A stretch of 64,000 bases of DNA. Origin: Salsuginibacillus halophilus (GTDB lineage Bacteria; Bacillota; Bacilli; Bacillales; Marinococcaceae). Where the stretch lies: assembly GCF_003014715.1 (NCBI RefSeq), contig NZ_PYAV01000007.1, forward strand, positions 62,001 through 126,000, written 5' to 3'. The number at the start of each line of letters is the position of its first letter. Positions within the stretch are counted from its first letter, which is position 1. The notes beneath the pieces are model-generated. The model worked only from the letters and a program-made list of their open reading frames with translations. It ran no database searches and had not been told where the DNA came from. Shown in pieces: positions 35,873-43,931 of this stretch. A program made the translations under genes and the position numbers.

Positions 35873-37150
35873 ATGAAACATCAACCGCTCGCTTACCGTA
35901 TGCGCCCGACAAAAATTGAAGACATCGCCGGGCAGAAACATCTTACCGAGCCGGGACGTCTTTTAGCCCGGATGGTTACGGCCAATCAACTGGCTTCCAT
36001 GATTTTATTCGGCCCGCCTGGTACCGGCAAAACTTCAATTGCCCGTGCGATCGCAGGAAGCACAGATATATCTTACCGGATGTTGAATGCAGTCACCCAC
36101 AATAAAAAAGATATGGAAAAACTCGTAGAAGAAGCAAAGATCTCAAATCAACTCATTGTTATTATGAACGAAATTCACCGTCTCGACAAAGGGAAGCAGG
36201 ACTTTTTGCTGCCTCACTTGGAGCAGGGGCGCCTTTTGTTAATCGGGGCAACAACTGCAAACCCTTATCACAGCATTAACCCAGCGATCCGGAGCCGGTG
36301 TCATCTGTTTGAAGTAACCCGGCCTGAACCGGAAGACGTGAAAGTGCTGCTCAAACGAGGAACAAAGCAACTGCAAAGTGAGCAGCCGGAAACAACCCTT
36401 GAAGTCACTGAAGATGCAGCTGGGCACTTAGCTGATGCAAGCGGCGGCGATATACGAGCCGCCTTAAACGCTTTAGAAATTGCTGCTCACTCCACCCCGG
36501 CGAATGAGGAAGGCGTCATCACAATCACAACAAATATTGCCGAAGAGTGCATTCAAAAGAAACGCTTCACACACGACAAAGACGGTGATGCACATTATGA
36601 TGTGATTTCGGCTTTTCAAAAGTCGATCCGCGGCAGTGATGTTAACGCAGCACTTCATTACCTTGCCCGTCTAATTGAAGCAGGCGACCTTGAAACGATT
36701 AATCGTCGTCTACTTGTGACCGCCTATGAGGATATCGGCCTTGCCAATCCGCAGGCCGGCCAGCGAACACTAGCTGCCATCGAATCCGCTGAACGGCTTG
36801 GCTTACCGGAAGGGCGAATCCCATTAGCGAACGCTGTTACTGAACTTTGTTTGTCTCCTAAATCAAATTCTGCATATAAAGCCCTTGATGCAGCGATCAG
36901 CGATATTAAGCAGCACGGCGCACCAGACGTGCCGAATCACTTAAAAGATACTCATTATCAAGGGGCTAGCGCCCTCGACCGCGGCACCGGATATCAGTAT
37001 CCACACGATGCCCCTAATGGCTGGGTGGATCAGCAGTACTTACCAGACCGTCTCCGGCGCAAGCGCTACTATGAACCAAAAGAAACAGGAAAGTTCGAAC
37101 AAGCTTTAAAAACCGTTTACACCAATTTAAAGCAACAATCGAAAAACTAG
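35873..37150 (+). CDS. rarA: Replication-associated recombination protein RarA
   Basis: RarA is an AAA+ ATPase that acts at stalled replication forks and is related to clamp-loader subunits. The 425-residue protein has Walker A FGPPGTGKTS and sensor segment GATTANPYHSINPAIRSR. The Walker B motif reads IVIMNEIHRLDK, with Asn where nearly all relatives have Asp, which may weaken ATP hydrolysis. The C-terminal tetramerisation part is intact (GASALDRGTGYQYPHD). I start at ATG 35873 after AAAGGAGG, not at the frame's earlier ATG. Its last 4 bases overlap the convergent kinase gene. Confidence 0.94.
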   Translation: MKHQPLAYRMRPTKIEDIAGQKHLTEPGRLLARMVTANQLASMILFGPPGTGKTSIARAIAGSTDISYRMLNAVTHNKKDMEKLVEEAKISNQLIVIMNEIHRLDKGKQDFLLPHLEQGRLLLIGATTANPYHSINPAIRSRCHLFEVTRPEPEDVKVLLKRGTKQLQSEQPETTLEVTEDAAGHLADASGGDIRAALNALEIAAHSTPANEEGVITITTNIAEECIQKKRFTHDKDGDAHYDVISAFQKSIRGSDVNAALHYLARLIEAGDLETINRRLLVTAYEDIGLANPQAGQRTLAAIESAERLGLPEGRIPLANAVTELCLSPKSNSAYKALDAAISDIKQHGAPDVPNHLKDTHYQGASALDRGTGYQYPHDAPNGWVDQQYLPDRLRRKRYYEPKETGKFEQALKTVYTNLKQQSKN

Positions 37151-39321
37151 CTTTTGTGAACATCAAGCTCATTTGAAGCTTCAGGCAAATGAATGATAAT
37201 TGTTGTCCCTTTACCTTGCTCACTCTTTACATTCATCGAGCCATTCATCCCTTCAAGCAAATGGTGACATATCATCATTCCGAGGCCAGTGCCTCGTTCT
37301 TTCGTCGTGAAAAACGGGGTGCCGGCTAATTCTTTTGTTTCTTCATCCATGCCTTCGCCTGTATCTTGAAACAACAGTGAAATTTCTCCTGAGGCTTGCC
37401 TTTGTACCGTCAATAATAACTGACCACCAGATGTCATTGCTTCTTTCGCATTATGGATGACATTTACACAGATTTGCTTTAACTTTTTTTCATGTGCTTC
37501 AACATACAATTCATCCTCAGGAAATTCTATATTGAATTTCATACCTGCTTCTTGGAAAGCATCTGTATATAATATGTCAAGTTCATGGGCTAAGTTTTGC
37601 ACAGAAACAGCTCTAACTTCTTCTTCACTTTCCGGACGAGCAATATTTAATAGTTCTTCAACAATACCGTTAACTCGATCGATCTCTTTAACAATGACTT
37701 CCTTTTGCTCTGAAGTTAACGCACTCTCGTGACCGCGCCTTCTCATAAGCTGCATAAATCCGTGGATGGTTGCAAGCGGGTTACGGATTTCATGAGCAAA
37801 ACCAGCTGCAAGTTGCCCGATCAGTTTTAATTTTTCAGCCCGTAATAATTCATTTTCCATCTGCCGTTTATCCGTAATATCATTGAACACAAGTAAGATA
37901 TCTTGATTTTGCTGGTTTTCTATTAATGGCAGTGCAGAAACACTTACTAAAAACCAGCGTTTTTCTCCTGATAGCGTACAGCTTATTTCAAAATGCGGTT
38001 TCTCTGGAAGCTGCATCAAATCATTTGGAAATACAGCAGAAATAAACGCCGCAAAATGATGATTTTTACGCATTAACTCTTCCACTGTTTTTTTCGTATT
38101 CGCTTCCGCATCAATATGAAATAACTCTCGACTTTTACGGTTAATCGTTGTTAGGTGGTGCGTTTGGTGTTCAAAAGCCAAAACACCATTATCCGTTGTT
38201 TCAAGTATCGTTGTTGACTTTTTATGTGCATTTTCTCGTTCTTCAAGCTTTTGTGTCATATAATTAAATGTCCGTGTTAAATTATTGACTTCTTCATACG
38301 AATCTGAAGACAAAGGAAACACTTTACGACCTACCGCAAAATCACTGGTAGCCGACGCTAAACGTTCTACAGGACGAACAATATAACGTGAAAGTTTTGC
38401 AGCTGCAATCACAGTTAAAAGCGTTACTACACCAAAGAGAAGCACATATTTAAATAACATCTCTTGAAGGGGGGCATACAGTTCATCTTCCGGAACCGAA
38501 AAACCGAGATACCAATCGCGATCAAATCCTTCCATGTGACTAACCTTAGCAAGTGAAGTTAAAATTTCTTCTTCACGATTGTAAACCAATTCATCAGAAG
38601 AACTCACCTCTTGAAGTTCACCCGACGCTAAGGAAATTTCTTCGAGCGCCCCACTTTCAAAAACTTGGTCAGGATCTGGATGAACGATATATTCACCTGC
38701 TTCATTTATTAAAAAAACATCGCCATCATACCCAAATTCTTCTTGCTGACTTTGGAAGTTTGCGATATGAACTTGCATAGCGTTCATGTCATATCCGTTA
38801 GAAACAGACCCGACAACCTCGCCATCAGAATTTTCAACTAGCGCAGCAAATACAATCACAGGTTGGTTAATAATATCAGAAAGAAAAATATCGGATAAAA
38901 TCAAACCTTCTTCCTGTACATCTTCAAACCACTGCCGTCGATCCATTGACTGCGTCGATGAGTGATTGACATGCTGATAATCTGAGGCAACAATCGTGCC
39001 TTCAGGATTCGTAAAGATCGACCCAAAATAATATTCATGGGTGGTTTGGAAGTTTTTAAATTCCTGTTCGATATCCTCTGGATCACTCGTCTCATCGGAC
39101 AGTACTGGGTTTGCTGCAAGCAGCTCCGTATCACTCAAACGCTCCTGGATTAAATCTTCAAGCGTAACCGCCGCGTTGTCCGAAAAAATCACCATTGTAT
39201 CTTCCATTTGTTCTGTAAGTTCACTTTTTTGAGCTTGATAAGAAATAAAACCAGCTACACCTAAGGGTGCCAGTGCAATAATTAGCATAATAAAAAATAA
39301 CTTCGTACGAAGGGTATCCAA
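37147..39321 (-). CDS. Membrane sensor histidine kinase (dCACHE-HAMP-PAS)
   Basis: This 724-residue kinase has an N-terminal membrane helix (about residues 8-28), a large extracellular sensor of the double-CACHE type, a second helix (about 285-310), a HAMP linker, a PAS domain and a HisKA/HATPase core. The phospho-accepting histidine is in GFAHEIRNPLATIHG; the N, G1 and G2 boxes read NVIHNAKEAM, DTGEGMDEE and GTGLGMMI. No response regulator gene is adjacent, so it is an orphan kinase. It resembles sporulation phosphorelay kinases in its HisKA segment, but the signal is unknown. Confidence 0.9.
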   Translation of the reverse strand: MDTLRTKLFFIMLIIALAPLGVAGFISYQAQKSELTEQMEDTMVIFSDNAAVTLEDLIQERLSDTELLAANPVLSDETSDPEDIEQEFKNFQTTHEYYFGSIFTNPEGTIVASDYQHVNHSSTQSMDRRQWFEDVQEEGLILSDIFLSDIINQPVIVFAALVENSDGEVVGSVSNGYDMNAMQVHIANFQSQQEEFGYDGDVFLINEAGEYIVHPDPDQVFESGALEEISLASGELQEVSSSDELVYNREEEILTSLAKVSHMEGFDRDWYLGFSVPEDELYAPLQEMLFKYVLLFGVVTLLTVIAAAKLSRYIVRPVERLASATSDFAVGRKVFPLSSDSYEEVNNLTRTFNYMTQKLEERENAHKKSTTILETTDNGVLAFEHQTHHLTTINRKSRELFHIDAEANTKKTVEELMRKNHHFAAFISAVFPNDLMQLPEKPHFEISCTLSGEKRWFLVSVSALPLIENQQNQDILLVFNDITDKRQMENELLRAEKLKLIGQLAAGFAHEIRNPLATIHGFMQLMRRRGHESALTSEQKEVIVKEIDRVNGIVEELLNIARPESEEEVRAVSVQNLAHELDILYTDAFQEAGMKFNIEFPEDELYVEAHEKKLKQICVNVIHNAKEAMTSGGQLLLTVQRQASGEISLLFQDTGEGMDEETKELAGTPFFTTKERGTGLGMMICHHLLEGMNGSMNVKSEQGKGTTIIIHLPEASNELDVHKS

Positions 39322-39441
39322 AAATCATCCACCTGCTATCTTAAAAATCGAATTATATCGAAGCTTGTAAGTATCAAAGGCTATCATAATATTTTAAGAA
39401 AGATGATTCAAGGTCTTTCGTCTGACCCTCGATATGTAACA

Positions 39442-39474
39442 AAAAGACCGGTCGCATTACACGACCGGTCTTTT
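39442..39474 (-). terminator. Terminator after the first Asp-rich gene
   Basis: A 13-base-pair stem (39442-39454 with 39462-39474) is bounded by A and T runs. On the minus strand it follows the stop of the Asp-rich gene by 20 bases. The second copy of that gene has no such hairpin, so the two genes may share one transcript. Confidence 0.85.
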
Positions 39475-39485
39475 ATACTTTAATG

Positions 39486-39892
39486 TTTACGAGTTATGCT
39501 GTTTGACGACGCTTTGTAATCATGAATGCGCCAGCACCTGCTGCCATCATACCGATCAATAGACCCATCGGGTAAGCAGAAGCTGTTGCCGGAAGCTCAT
39601 CGCCTTCCTCATGATCTTCATCTTCGTAACCATTGTCATCATGGTCATCGTCTTCATAGCCGTTGTCTTCGTCTACACCGTTGTCGTCATCATAATCATC
39701 GTCTTCATAGCCGTTATCGTCATCACCATTATCGTCCATATCTTCGCCGTTGTCTTCGTCATAACCATTGTCGTCATCTTCGTCGCCAAATGCGATAGAC
39801 GCATTGGCAAATGTAAGACCCAGCGTTAAAACAAACGCAGCTGCCATCATCAACATTGCTTTTAAACTAATTTCGTGACCTGCTACTGTCAT
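39486..39892 (-). repeat. Tandem duplication, copy 1
   Basis: This 407-base segment is repeated at 40001-40407, 515 bases away, with only a few base changes. The identity begins 8 bases after the stop codon and ends at the start codon. The upstream ribosome binding regions are unrelated, so the duplicated unit is the coding sequence alone. Confidence 0.92.
39494..39892 (-). CDS. Asp-rich cell-wall protein with LPxTA sorting signal, copy 1
   Basis: This 132-residue protein has a signal peptide (about residues 1-35, with AMLMMAAAFVLTLGLTFANA), a 60-residue region of almost only Asp, Glu, Asn, Gly and Tyr in DNGYEDDD-like units, and a C-terminal sorting signal: LPATA, a hydrophobic helix and the tail KRRQTA. 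It should be exported and may be linked to the wall by a sortase; no sortase gene is in the window. The acidic region could bind cations such as Ca2+ or Na+ at the surface. AAGGAGGA precedes the ATG. Confidence 0.88.
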   Translation of the reverse strand: MTVAGHEISLKAMLMMAAAFVLTLGLTFANASIAFGDEDDDNGYDEDNGEDMDDNGDDDNGYEDDDYDDDNGVDEDNGYEDDDHDDNGYEDEDHEEGDELPATASAYPMGLLIGMMAAGAGAFMITKRRQTA

Positions 39893-40000
39893 TCAAGAGT
39901 TCCTCCTTCAATCTAATTGTTTTACTCTTGCAAAACCGGGTCAGTTAGCGACATTTGACAACTTACGAATTTACAGAGCGTGGGATTCTCTTATGACTTG

Positions 40001-40407
40001 TTTACGAGTTATGCTGTTTGACGACGCTTTGTAATCATGAATGCACCAGCACCTGCTGCCATCATACCGATCAATAGACCCATCGGGTAAGCAGAAGCTG
40101 TTGCCGGAAGCTCATCGCCTTCCTCATGATCTTCATCTTCGTAACCATTGTCATCATGGTCATCGTCTTCGTATCCGTTGTCTTCGTCTACACCATTGTC
40201 GTCATCATAATCGTCGTCTTCATAGCCGTTATCGTCATCACCATTATCGTCCATATCTTCGCCGTTGTCTTCGTCTACACCATTGTCGTCATCTTCGTCA
40301 CCAAATGCGATAGACGCATTGGCAAATGTAAGACCCAGCGTTAAAACAAACGCAGCTGCCATCATCAACATTGCTTTTAAACTAATTTCCTGACCTGCTA
40401 CTGTCAT
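40001..40407 (-). repeat. Tandem duplication, copy 2
   Basis: This is the second copy of the 407-base coding repeat that starts at 39486. No insertion sequence or terminal repeats frame either copy. Confidence 0.92.
40009..40407 (-). CDS. Asp-rich cell-wall protein with LPxTA sorting signal, copy 2
   Basis: This 132-residue protein differs from the copy at 39494 at two residues: Gln for His at position 6 and Val for Tyr in the first acidic unit (NGVDEDNGED). The signal peptide, acidic repeats, LPATA motif, hydrophobic helix and basic tail are all kept. AAAAGGAGG precedes the ATG at good spacing and differs from the copy 1 leader, so the two genes can be controlled differently. It lies directly downstream of the 6S RNA gene on the same strand. 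Confidence 0.88.
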   Translation of the reverse strand: MTVAGQEISLKAMLMMAAAFVLTLGLTFANASIAFGDEDDDNGVDEDNGEDMDDNGDDDNGYEDDDYDDDNGVDEDNGYEDDDHDDNGYEDEDHEEGDELPATASAYPMGLLIGMMAAGAGAFMITKRRQTA

Positions 40408-40527
40408 GCTTTGTATACCTCCTTTTTTATTAGGAATCCCACTCAGTTATATGGATACCCCAGCCTTCACCAATTGAAACAAGGAATTTTGAAAAAAATC
40501 GAAATATGCGAAAAATGAGCGAAAAAA

Positions 40528-40567
40528 AGTGCCATACCAAGCAACCGAAACTGCTGGGTATGGCACT
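40528..40567 (-). terminator. Terminator after 6S RNA
   Basis: On the minus strand, AAGTGCCATACCC and GGTATGGCACTT form a long stem with an inner AGCA/TGCT pairing, followed by a T7 run. It begins a few bases after the 3' end of the 6S RNA and isolates it from the Asp-rich gene. Confidence 0.88.
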
Positions 40568-40569
40568 TA

Positions 40570-40757
40570 AAACAAGTCCCGTGGTGCCGTATGGCACAAC
40601 TGATTTTGAAGCCTGCAAAGCAGGTGGGTGCCCTGTTCGGTCATTCATGCGTCCTTATTAAAAAGGCATGCAATCCAGACCGAAACGACGGGCTCCCTAA
40701 AATCAAAGTGTTGGCTCAAAACGAAAGTGCATTACGTACACCTCAGGACTTATTTTG
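40570..40757 (-). ncRNA. ssrS: 6S RNA
   Basis: 6S RNA binds the sigma-A RNA polymerase holoenzyme and mimics an open promoter. On the minus strand the RNA starts near AAGTCCTGAGGTGT and ends near ACGGGACTTG, so the ends pair as the closing stem (AAGTCC with GGACTT). The central part GGTCTGGATTGCATGCC followed by GGACGCATGAATGACC matches the B. subtilis 6S-1 bubble region as I recall it. The position between rarA and aspS is also that of B. subtilis bsrA. The ends are given to within a few bases. Confidence 0.88.
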
Positions 40758-40764
40758 TAACCTT

Positions 40765-40793
40765 ACTATAGCATGCTGACCATCGGCGGTCAA
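40765..40793 (-). promoter_or_regulatory. Sigma-A promoter of 6S RNA
   Basis: On the minus strand TTGACC (40788-40793), a 17-base spacer and TATAGT (40765-40770) place the start site close to 40757, which agrees with the 5' end of the conserved RNA. Confidence 0.8.
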
Positions 40794-40889
40794 CATTGAT
40801 TCAAACTTGTATATCTGATTTTTCAGAAAATAGATCATTTGGCATGTCCTTTTCAAGGCTTTATACTAATTAGTGAAAGGAGGTCCCTC

Positions 40890-41174
40890 ATGACATTGCT
40901 AGCAGAAATGCCGATTATTTGGAAAGAACAAAAGATTGGCTGGACTGAAAAATATATTGAGCACCGATCGGATGTGATTCAGTTATACTCAGACCGCATC
41001 GAAGCGTTTGGCGAAAGCTATCCACTGGATATCGTCTTTGACATTTCCTATCGGCGCGAAGCAGATAAGATCGGCTTTCTTTATTTACACACAACAAAGG
41101 GTGTGCGCACCTTCTATATTCATACAAACCCTGAATCCTTTATCCAGCAATTTCGCGACACTTCTCATATTTAA
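40890..41174 (+). CDS. Small cytosolic protein of unknown function
   Basis: This 94-residue protein starts at ATG 40890, which has AAAGGAGG at good spacing; the longer frame has no such site. It has alternating short beta-strand-like segments such as DVIQLYSDRIEAFGESYPL and KGVRTFYIHTNPESF, suggesting a small beta fold like a PH-type domain, but I cannot assign a family. No signal or membrane segment is present. It is a single-gene unit ended by a strong hairpin. Confidence 0.78.
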   Translation: MTLLAEMPIIWKEQKIGWTEKYIEHRSDVIQLYSDRIEAFGESYPLDIVFDISYRREADKIGFLYLHTTKGVRTFYIHTNPESFIQQFRDTSHI

Positions 41175-41202
41175 ACCGACCTGAATTTCGATATATATAA
41201 GA

Positions 41203-41241
41203 GCAACCCCCAGCTGCTTCAGTGCTGCAGCCGGGGGTTGC
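41203..41241 (+). terminator. Hairpin terminator of the 94-residue gene
   Basis: GCAACCCCC (41203-41211) pairs with GGGGGTTGC (41233-41241), with an inner GCTGC/GCAGC stem. The following T content is low (CCAATTTC). Confidence 0.72.
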
Positions 41242-41254
41242 CAATTTCAGACGA

Positions 41255-41299
41255 TCAACAAAGTACAAAACCTAAAATTCACGCAAAGCTTACTGCTCC
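41255..41299 (-). repeat. Composite repeat, copy 1, arm A
   Basis: These 45 bases, read on the minus strand, match 57986-58030 on the plus strand with three mismatches. They form the left edge of the gene-free region 41242-42148. Between this arm and the structured part (41300-41675) I see other short inverted repeats, such as GGTCAC and GTGACC near 41333-41365, but no ORF with a ribosome binding site and no promoter I can defend. Confidence 0.8.
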
Positions 41300-41675
41300 G
41301 AGCTTGTTGTAGAAGACACGTCGGTTCCCTTTGGTCACGTACCGGGAAGAAATATCAATGTGACCTGCGCTTGTCATTGTCTTTTCTGCCCCTGGGCAGT
41401 GCCTCAGCCTGCCGGAAGCTTCGACTACAGCTCTTCCCAGTGGTGTCAGAAAGAGCTATGCGTAAAAACCAAATACAAAGAGCATAGGACGGTCTGAGCG
41501 TGAAGAGGCCCACTTTTTAAGATACTTTCATTTCGGCTGTTATGATGGTTTAACAACCCATGTCTTGTTTTAAGAATGAACTTAAGACTTTCGCGTTTTC
41601 GCATATGTAAGCCAATTTTGTATTAATACTTCATGAGTGATCAAACTACATGTATTATGATCCGTAAATGTAAAA

Positions 41676-41811
41676 GTAACCGAAACGAAAGACGGCGACT
41701 CCCAGAGGGTCAAGTGCAGCCTGAAGATCCACTTGTTCGAATGATTTTTTATTCGAACAAGTTAGCTGAAGGCAAGCCCTCGGGAAAGCGTCCGTCTGAA
41801 GTAAAGGTTAC
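41676..41811 (+). repeat. Structured RNA repeat, copy 1 (segment B)
   Basis: This 136-base element matches 57803-57938, which has the same length. It folds into nested stems: GTAACC with GGTTAC at the ends, AGACGG with CCGTCT, GAGGG with CCCTC, GCC (41719-41721) with GGC (41771-41773), and a 12-base-pair hairpin (41731-41742 with 41751-41762) with an 8-base loop. Two stem pairs change in both strands between the copies. No protein is encoded. It resembles intergenic repeats I have seen in other Bacillaceae, and could be a mobile non-coding RNA element, but the family is not identified. Confidence 0.8.
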
Positions 41812-41843
41812 GTTCATTGTTCGATGTTATCCTCTAATGACAA

Positions 41844-42115
41844 ATGATGAAATGCATTCACGTAGATACTGCTTGATCAAAAGAATCTTTACAATGCTTG
41901 ACCATCAAATAACGAAAGGCTGACAAGCACCGGCGACGACGCCTACGTGAATAGTACGAGCGAAAAACCCCGCAGGTAGTGATTTTCTACCGAGGAAGTT
42001 GGGGTCCGCACCTGAGGCTAAGAAGACACGGTGAGATCAAGCCTCAGCATAAATCAAACCGATGTCACACTTGTGCCCCCCGGGTGCAAGCGTCCGCCAA
42101 AGTGCGACGTCAGCC
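41844..42115 (+). repeat. Composite repeat, copy 1, arm C
   Basis: From 41844 to about 42097 this matches the minus strand of 57516-57738, best at GGCTGACAAGC (41918-41928), the GCCTACG at 41941-41947, CCCCGCAGG and CAAGCGTCCGC (42087-42097). It has its own terminal inverted repeats, GGCTGAC (41918-41924) and GTCAGCC (42109-42115), and an internal hairpin (42061-42072 with 42100-42111) that may end aspS transcription. No ORF is supported here. Confidence 0.75.
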
Positions 42116-42148
42116 TTCGCTTTTTAAAAGTTTTTCTACACGTTGAAT

Positions 42149-43930
42149 TTACTCTTCTTTCTTTTCTCCACCTGTAATCTTCAAATTCAACTCCTGCAGC
42201 TGTGCGTCAGAAACTTCACCTGGTGCCCCGGTTAACGGACAGCTTGCGCTCGCGGTTTTTGGAAATGCAATGGTATCACGCAAATTGCTTCGGTTGGCTA
42301 AAATCATAATCAACCGGTCAAGACCGAGTGCGATACCGCCATGTGGTGGTGTACCGTATTCAAATGCATCCAGAAGGAAGGAAAACTGTTCGCGCGCTTC
42401 TTCATCACTGAAGCCGAGGGCGCTGAACATTTTCTCTTGCAGAGGGCGCTCATAAATACGTTGTGAGCCCCCACCAAGCTCGTAACCATTTAATACTAAG
42501 TCATAAGCTTCTGCCCGCACTTCTTCCGGTGCTGTATCAAGCTTATCCATATCCTCTTCCATTGGGCGTGTGAACGGATGGTGCATTGCCACGTAACGGT
42601 CTGCATCTTCGTCATACTCCATTAATGGGAATTCAGTCACCCACAAGAAGTTAAACTTCGCATCATCGATCATATTGAAGTCACGACCGAACTTTAGGCG
42701 CAAGGCTCCCATTGCGTCATAAACAACCTGCTTTTTATCCGCACCGAAGAATAAAAGGTCTCCAGCCTCTGCACCCATAGCTTCACGAACGGCTGTTGTT
42801 TCCTCTTCAGAGAAGAATTTTGCAATCGGCCCTTTCAACGCTTCTTCTTCTACTTTCAGCCAGGCAAGACCTTTTGCTCCATAAACTGCCACAAATTCAG
42901 CCAAATCATCAATTTCTTTACGCGACATGACGTCCGCTTTCCCTTTTAAGTTCAAGCCTTTGACAATCCCACCGTTTTGAACAGCTTCACGGAACACTTT
43001 AAAATCACTGTTTTCTACAATATGTGAAAGTTCTACAAGTTCAAGTCCAAATCGGGTATCCGGCTTATCGGAGCCGTAACGATTCATCGCTTCGTCATAA
43101 GTTAAGCGCTGGAACGGACGTTCTACACTTACACCGTGCGTCTCTTCAAGGATGCGCGTCATCATATCTTCCATCATCTCGAATAAATCTTCACGGTGCA
43201 TAAATGAAGCCTCAATATCCACCTGGGTAAATTCCGGCTGACGGTCGGCACGCAAGTCTTCATCGCGGAAACAGCGAACAATTTGGTAATAACGTTCAAA
43301 GCCAGAAACCATCAACATCTGCTTAAACAACTGCGGCGACTGTGGAAGTGCGAAAAATTCTCCGTGATGCACGCGGCTCGGAACGAGATAATCACGCGCT
43401 CCCTCCGGTGTACTTTTTGTCAGCATCGGTGTTTCTAGCTCCAAAAAGCTCTGCTCATCCAAAATATCGCGTATCAACTTTGTTGTACGATGGCGAAGCT
43501 TAAACGTTTCCTGCATATCCGGACGGCGCAGATCAAGGTAACGATAGCGCAAGCGCACATCTTCTGCCACTTCAATATTTTCTTCCATCGGAAATGGCAG
43601 CGGCTTGGAGTCACTTAAAATGTGAATTTCATCAATTTGTACTTCAACTGTTCCCGTCGTCAAGTTCTCATTAATTGTTTCTGGGTCACGTTTAACAACA
43701 ACGCCGGTAACGTCAATAACGTATTCAGAGCGTACACGATCTGCAGTTTCAAGTGCTGTTTCGTTAATCTCTGGAGAATAAACCGTCTGTACAATGCCGC
43801 TGCGGTCACGCAGGTCAATAAAGATCACTTGACCAAGGTCGCGGCGGGTCCTGGCCCACCCTTTCAATTGCACACGCTCTCCGATCATAGCTTCAGTAAT
43901 TTCGTTACAGTAATTTGTTCGTCCAATCAT
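42149..43930 (-). CDS. aspS: Aspartate-tRNA ligase
   Basis: AspRS charges tRNA-Asp. The 593-residue protein has the bacterial layout: N-terminal OB-fold anticodon domain ([20 protein letters not shown]), class II motif 2 ([20 protein letters not shown]), the large GAD insertion and motif 3 ([13 protein letters not shown]). The length is normal. It begins one base after hisS, so the two are co-transcribed from the hisS T-box leader. GGAGGG precedes the ATG. No asparagine-specific branch can be judged from this window. Confidence 0.96.
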   Translation of the reverse strand: MIGRTNYCNEITEAMIGERVQLKGWARTRRDLGQVIFIDLRDRSGIVQTVYSPEINETALETADRVRSEYVIDVTGVVVKRDPETINENLTTGTVEVQIDEIHILSDSKPLPFPMEENIEVAEDVRLRYRYLDLRRPDMQETFKLRHRTTKLIRDILDEQSFLELETPMLTKSTPEGARDYLVPSRVHHGEFFALPQSPQLFKQMLMVSGFERYYQIVRCFRDEDLRADRQPEFTQVDIEASFMHREDLFEMMEDMMTRILEETHGVSVERPFQRLTYDEAMNRYGSDKPDTRFGLELVELSHIVENSDFKVFREAVQNGGIVKGLNLKGKADVMSRKEIDDLAEFVAVYGAKGLAWLKVEEEALKGPIAKFFSEEETTAVREAMGAEAGDLLFFGADKKQVVYDAMGALRLKFGRDFNMIDDAKFNFLWVTEFPLMEYDEDADRYVAMHHPFTRPMEEDMDKLDTAPEEVRAEAYDLVLNGYELGGGSQRIYERPLQEKMFSALGFSDEEAREQFSFLLDAFEYGTPPHGGIALGLDRLIMILANRSNLRDTIAFPKTASASCPLTGAPGEVSDAQLQELNLKITGGEKKEE

Positions 43931-43931
43931 T

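Noticed and set aside
39526-40344. Plus-strand His- and Val-rich frames opposite the Asp-rich genes
   Set aside because: They are antisense readings of GAT/GAC-rich repeats and have no start site signals.
40430-40648. Minus-strand 72-residue frame downstream of and inside 6S RNA
   Set aside because: The region is explained by the 6S RNA and its terminator; no ribosome binding site is present.
41633-41923. A 96-residue frame across the structured repeat, copy 1
   Set aside because: It has no ribosome binding site, runs through the RNA stems, and the equivalent frame in copy 2 differs in ends and length, while the base pairs are conserved.
41255-42115. Group II intron or retron at the composite repeat
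   Set aside because: No domain V-like hairpin, no GUGYG start and no reverse transcriptase frame were seen.
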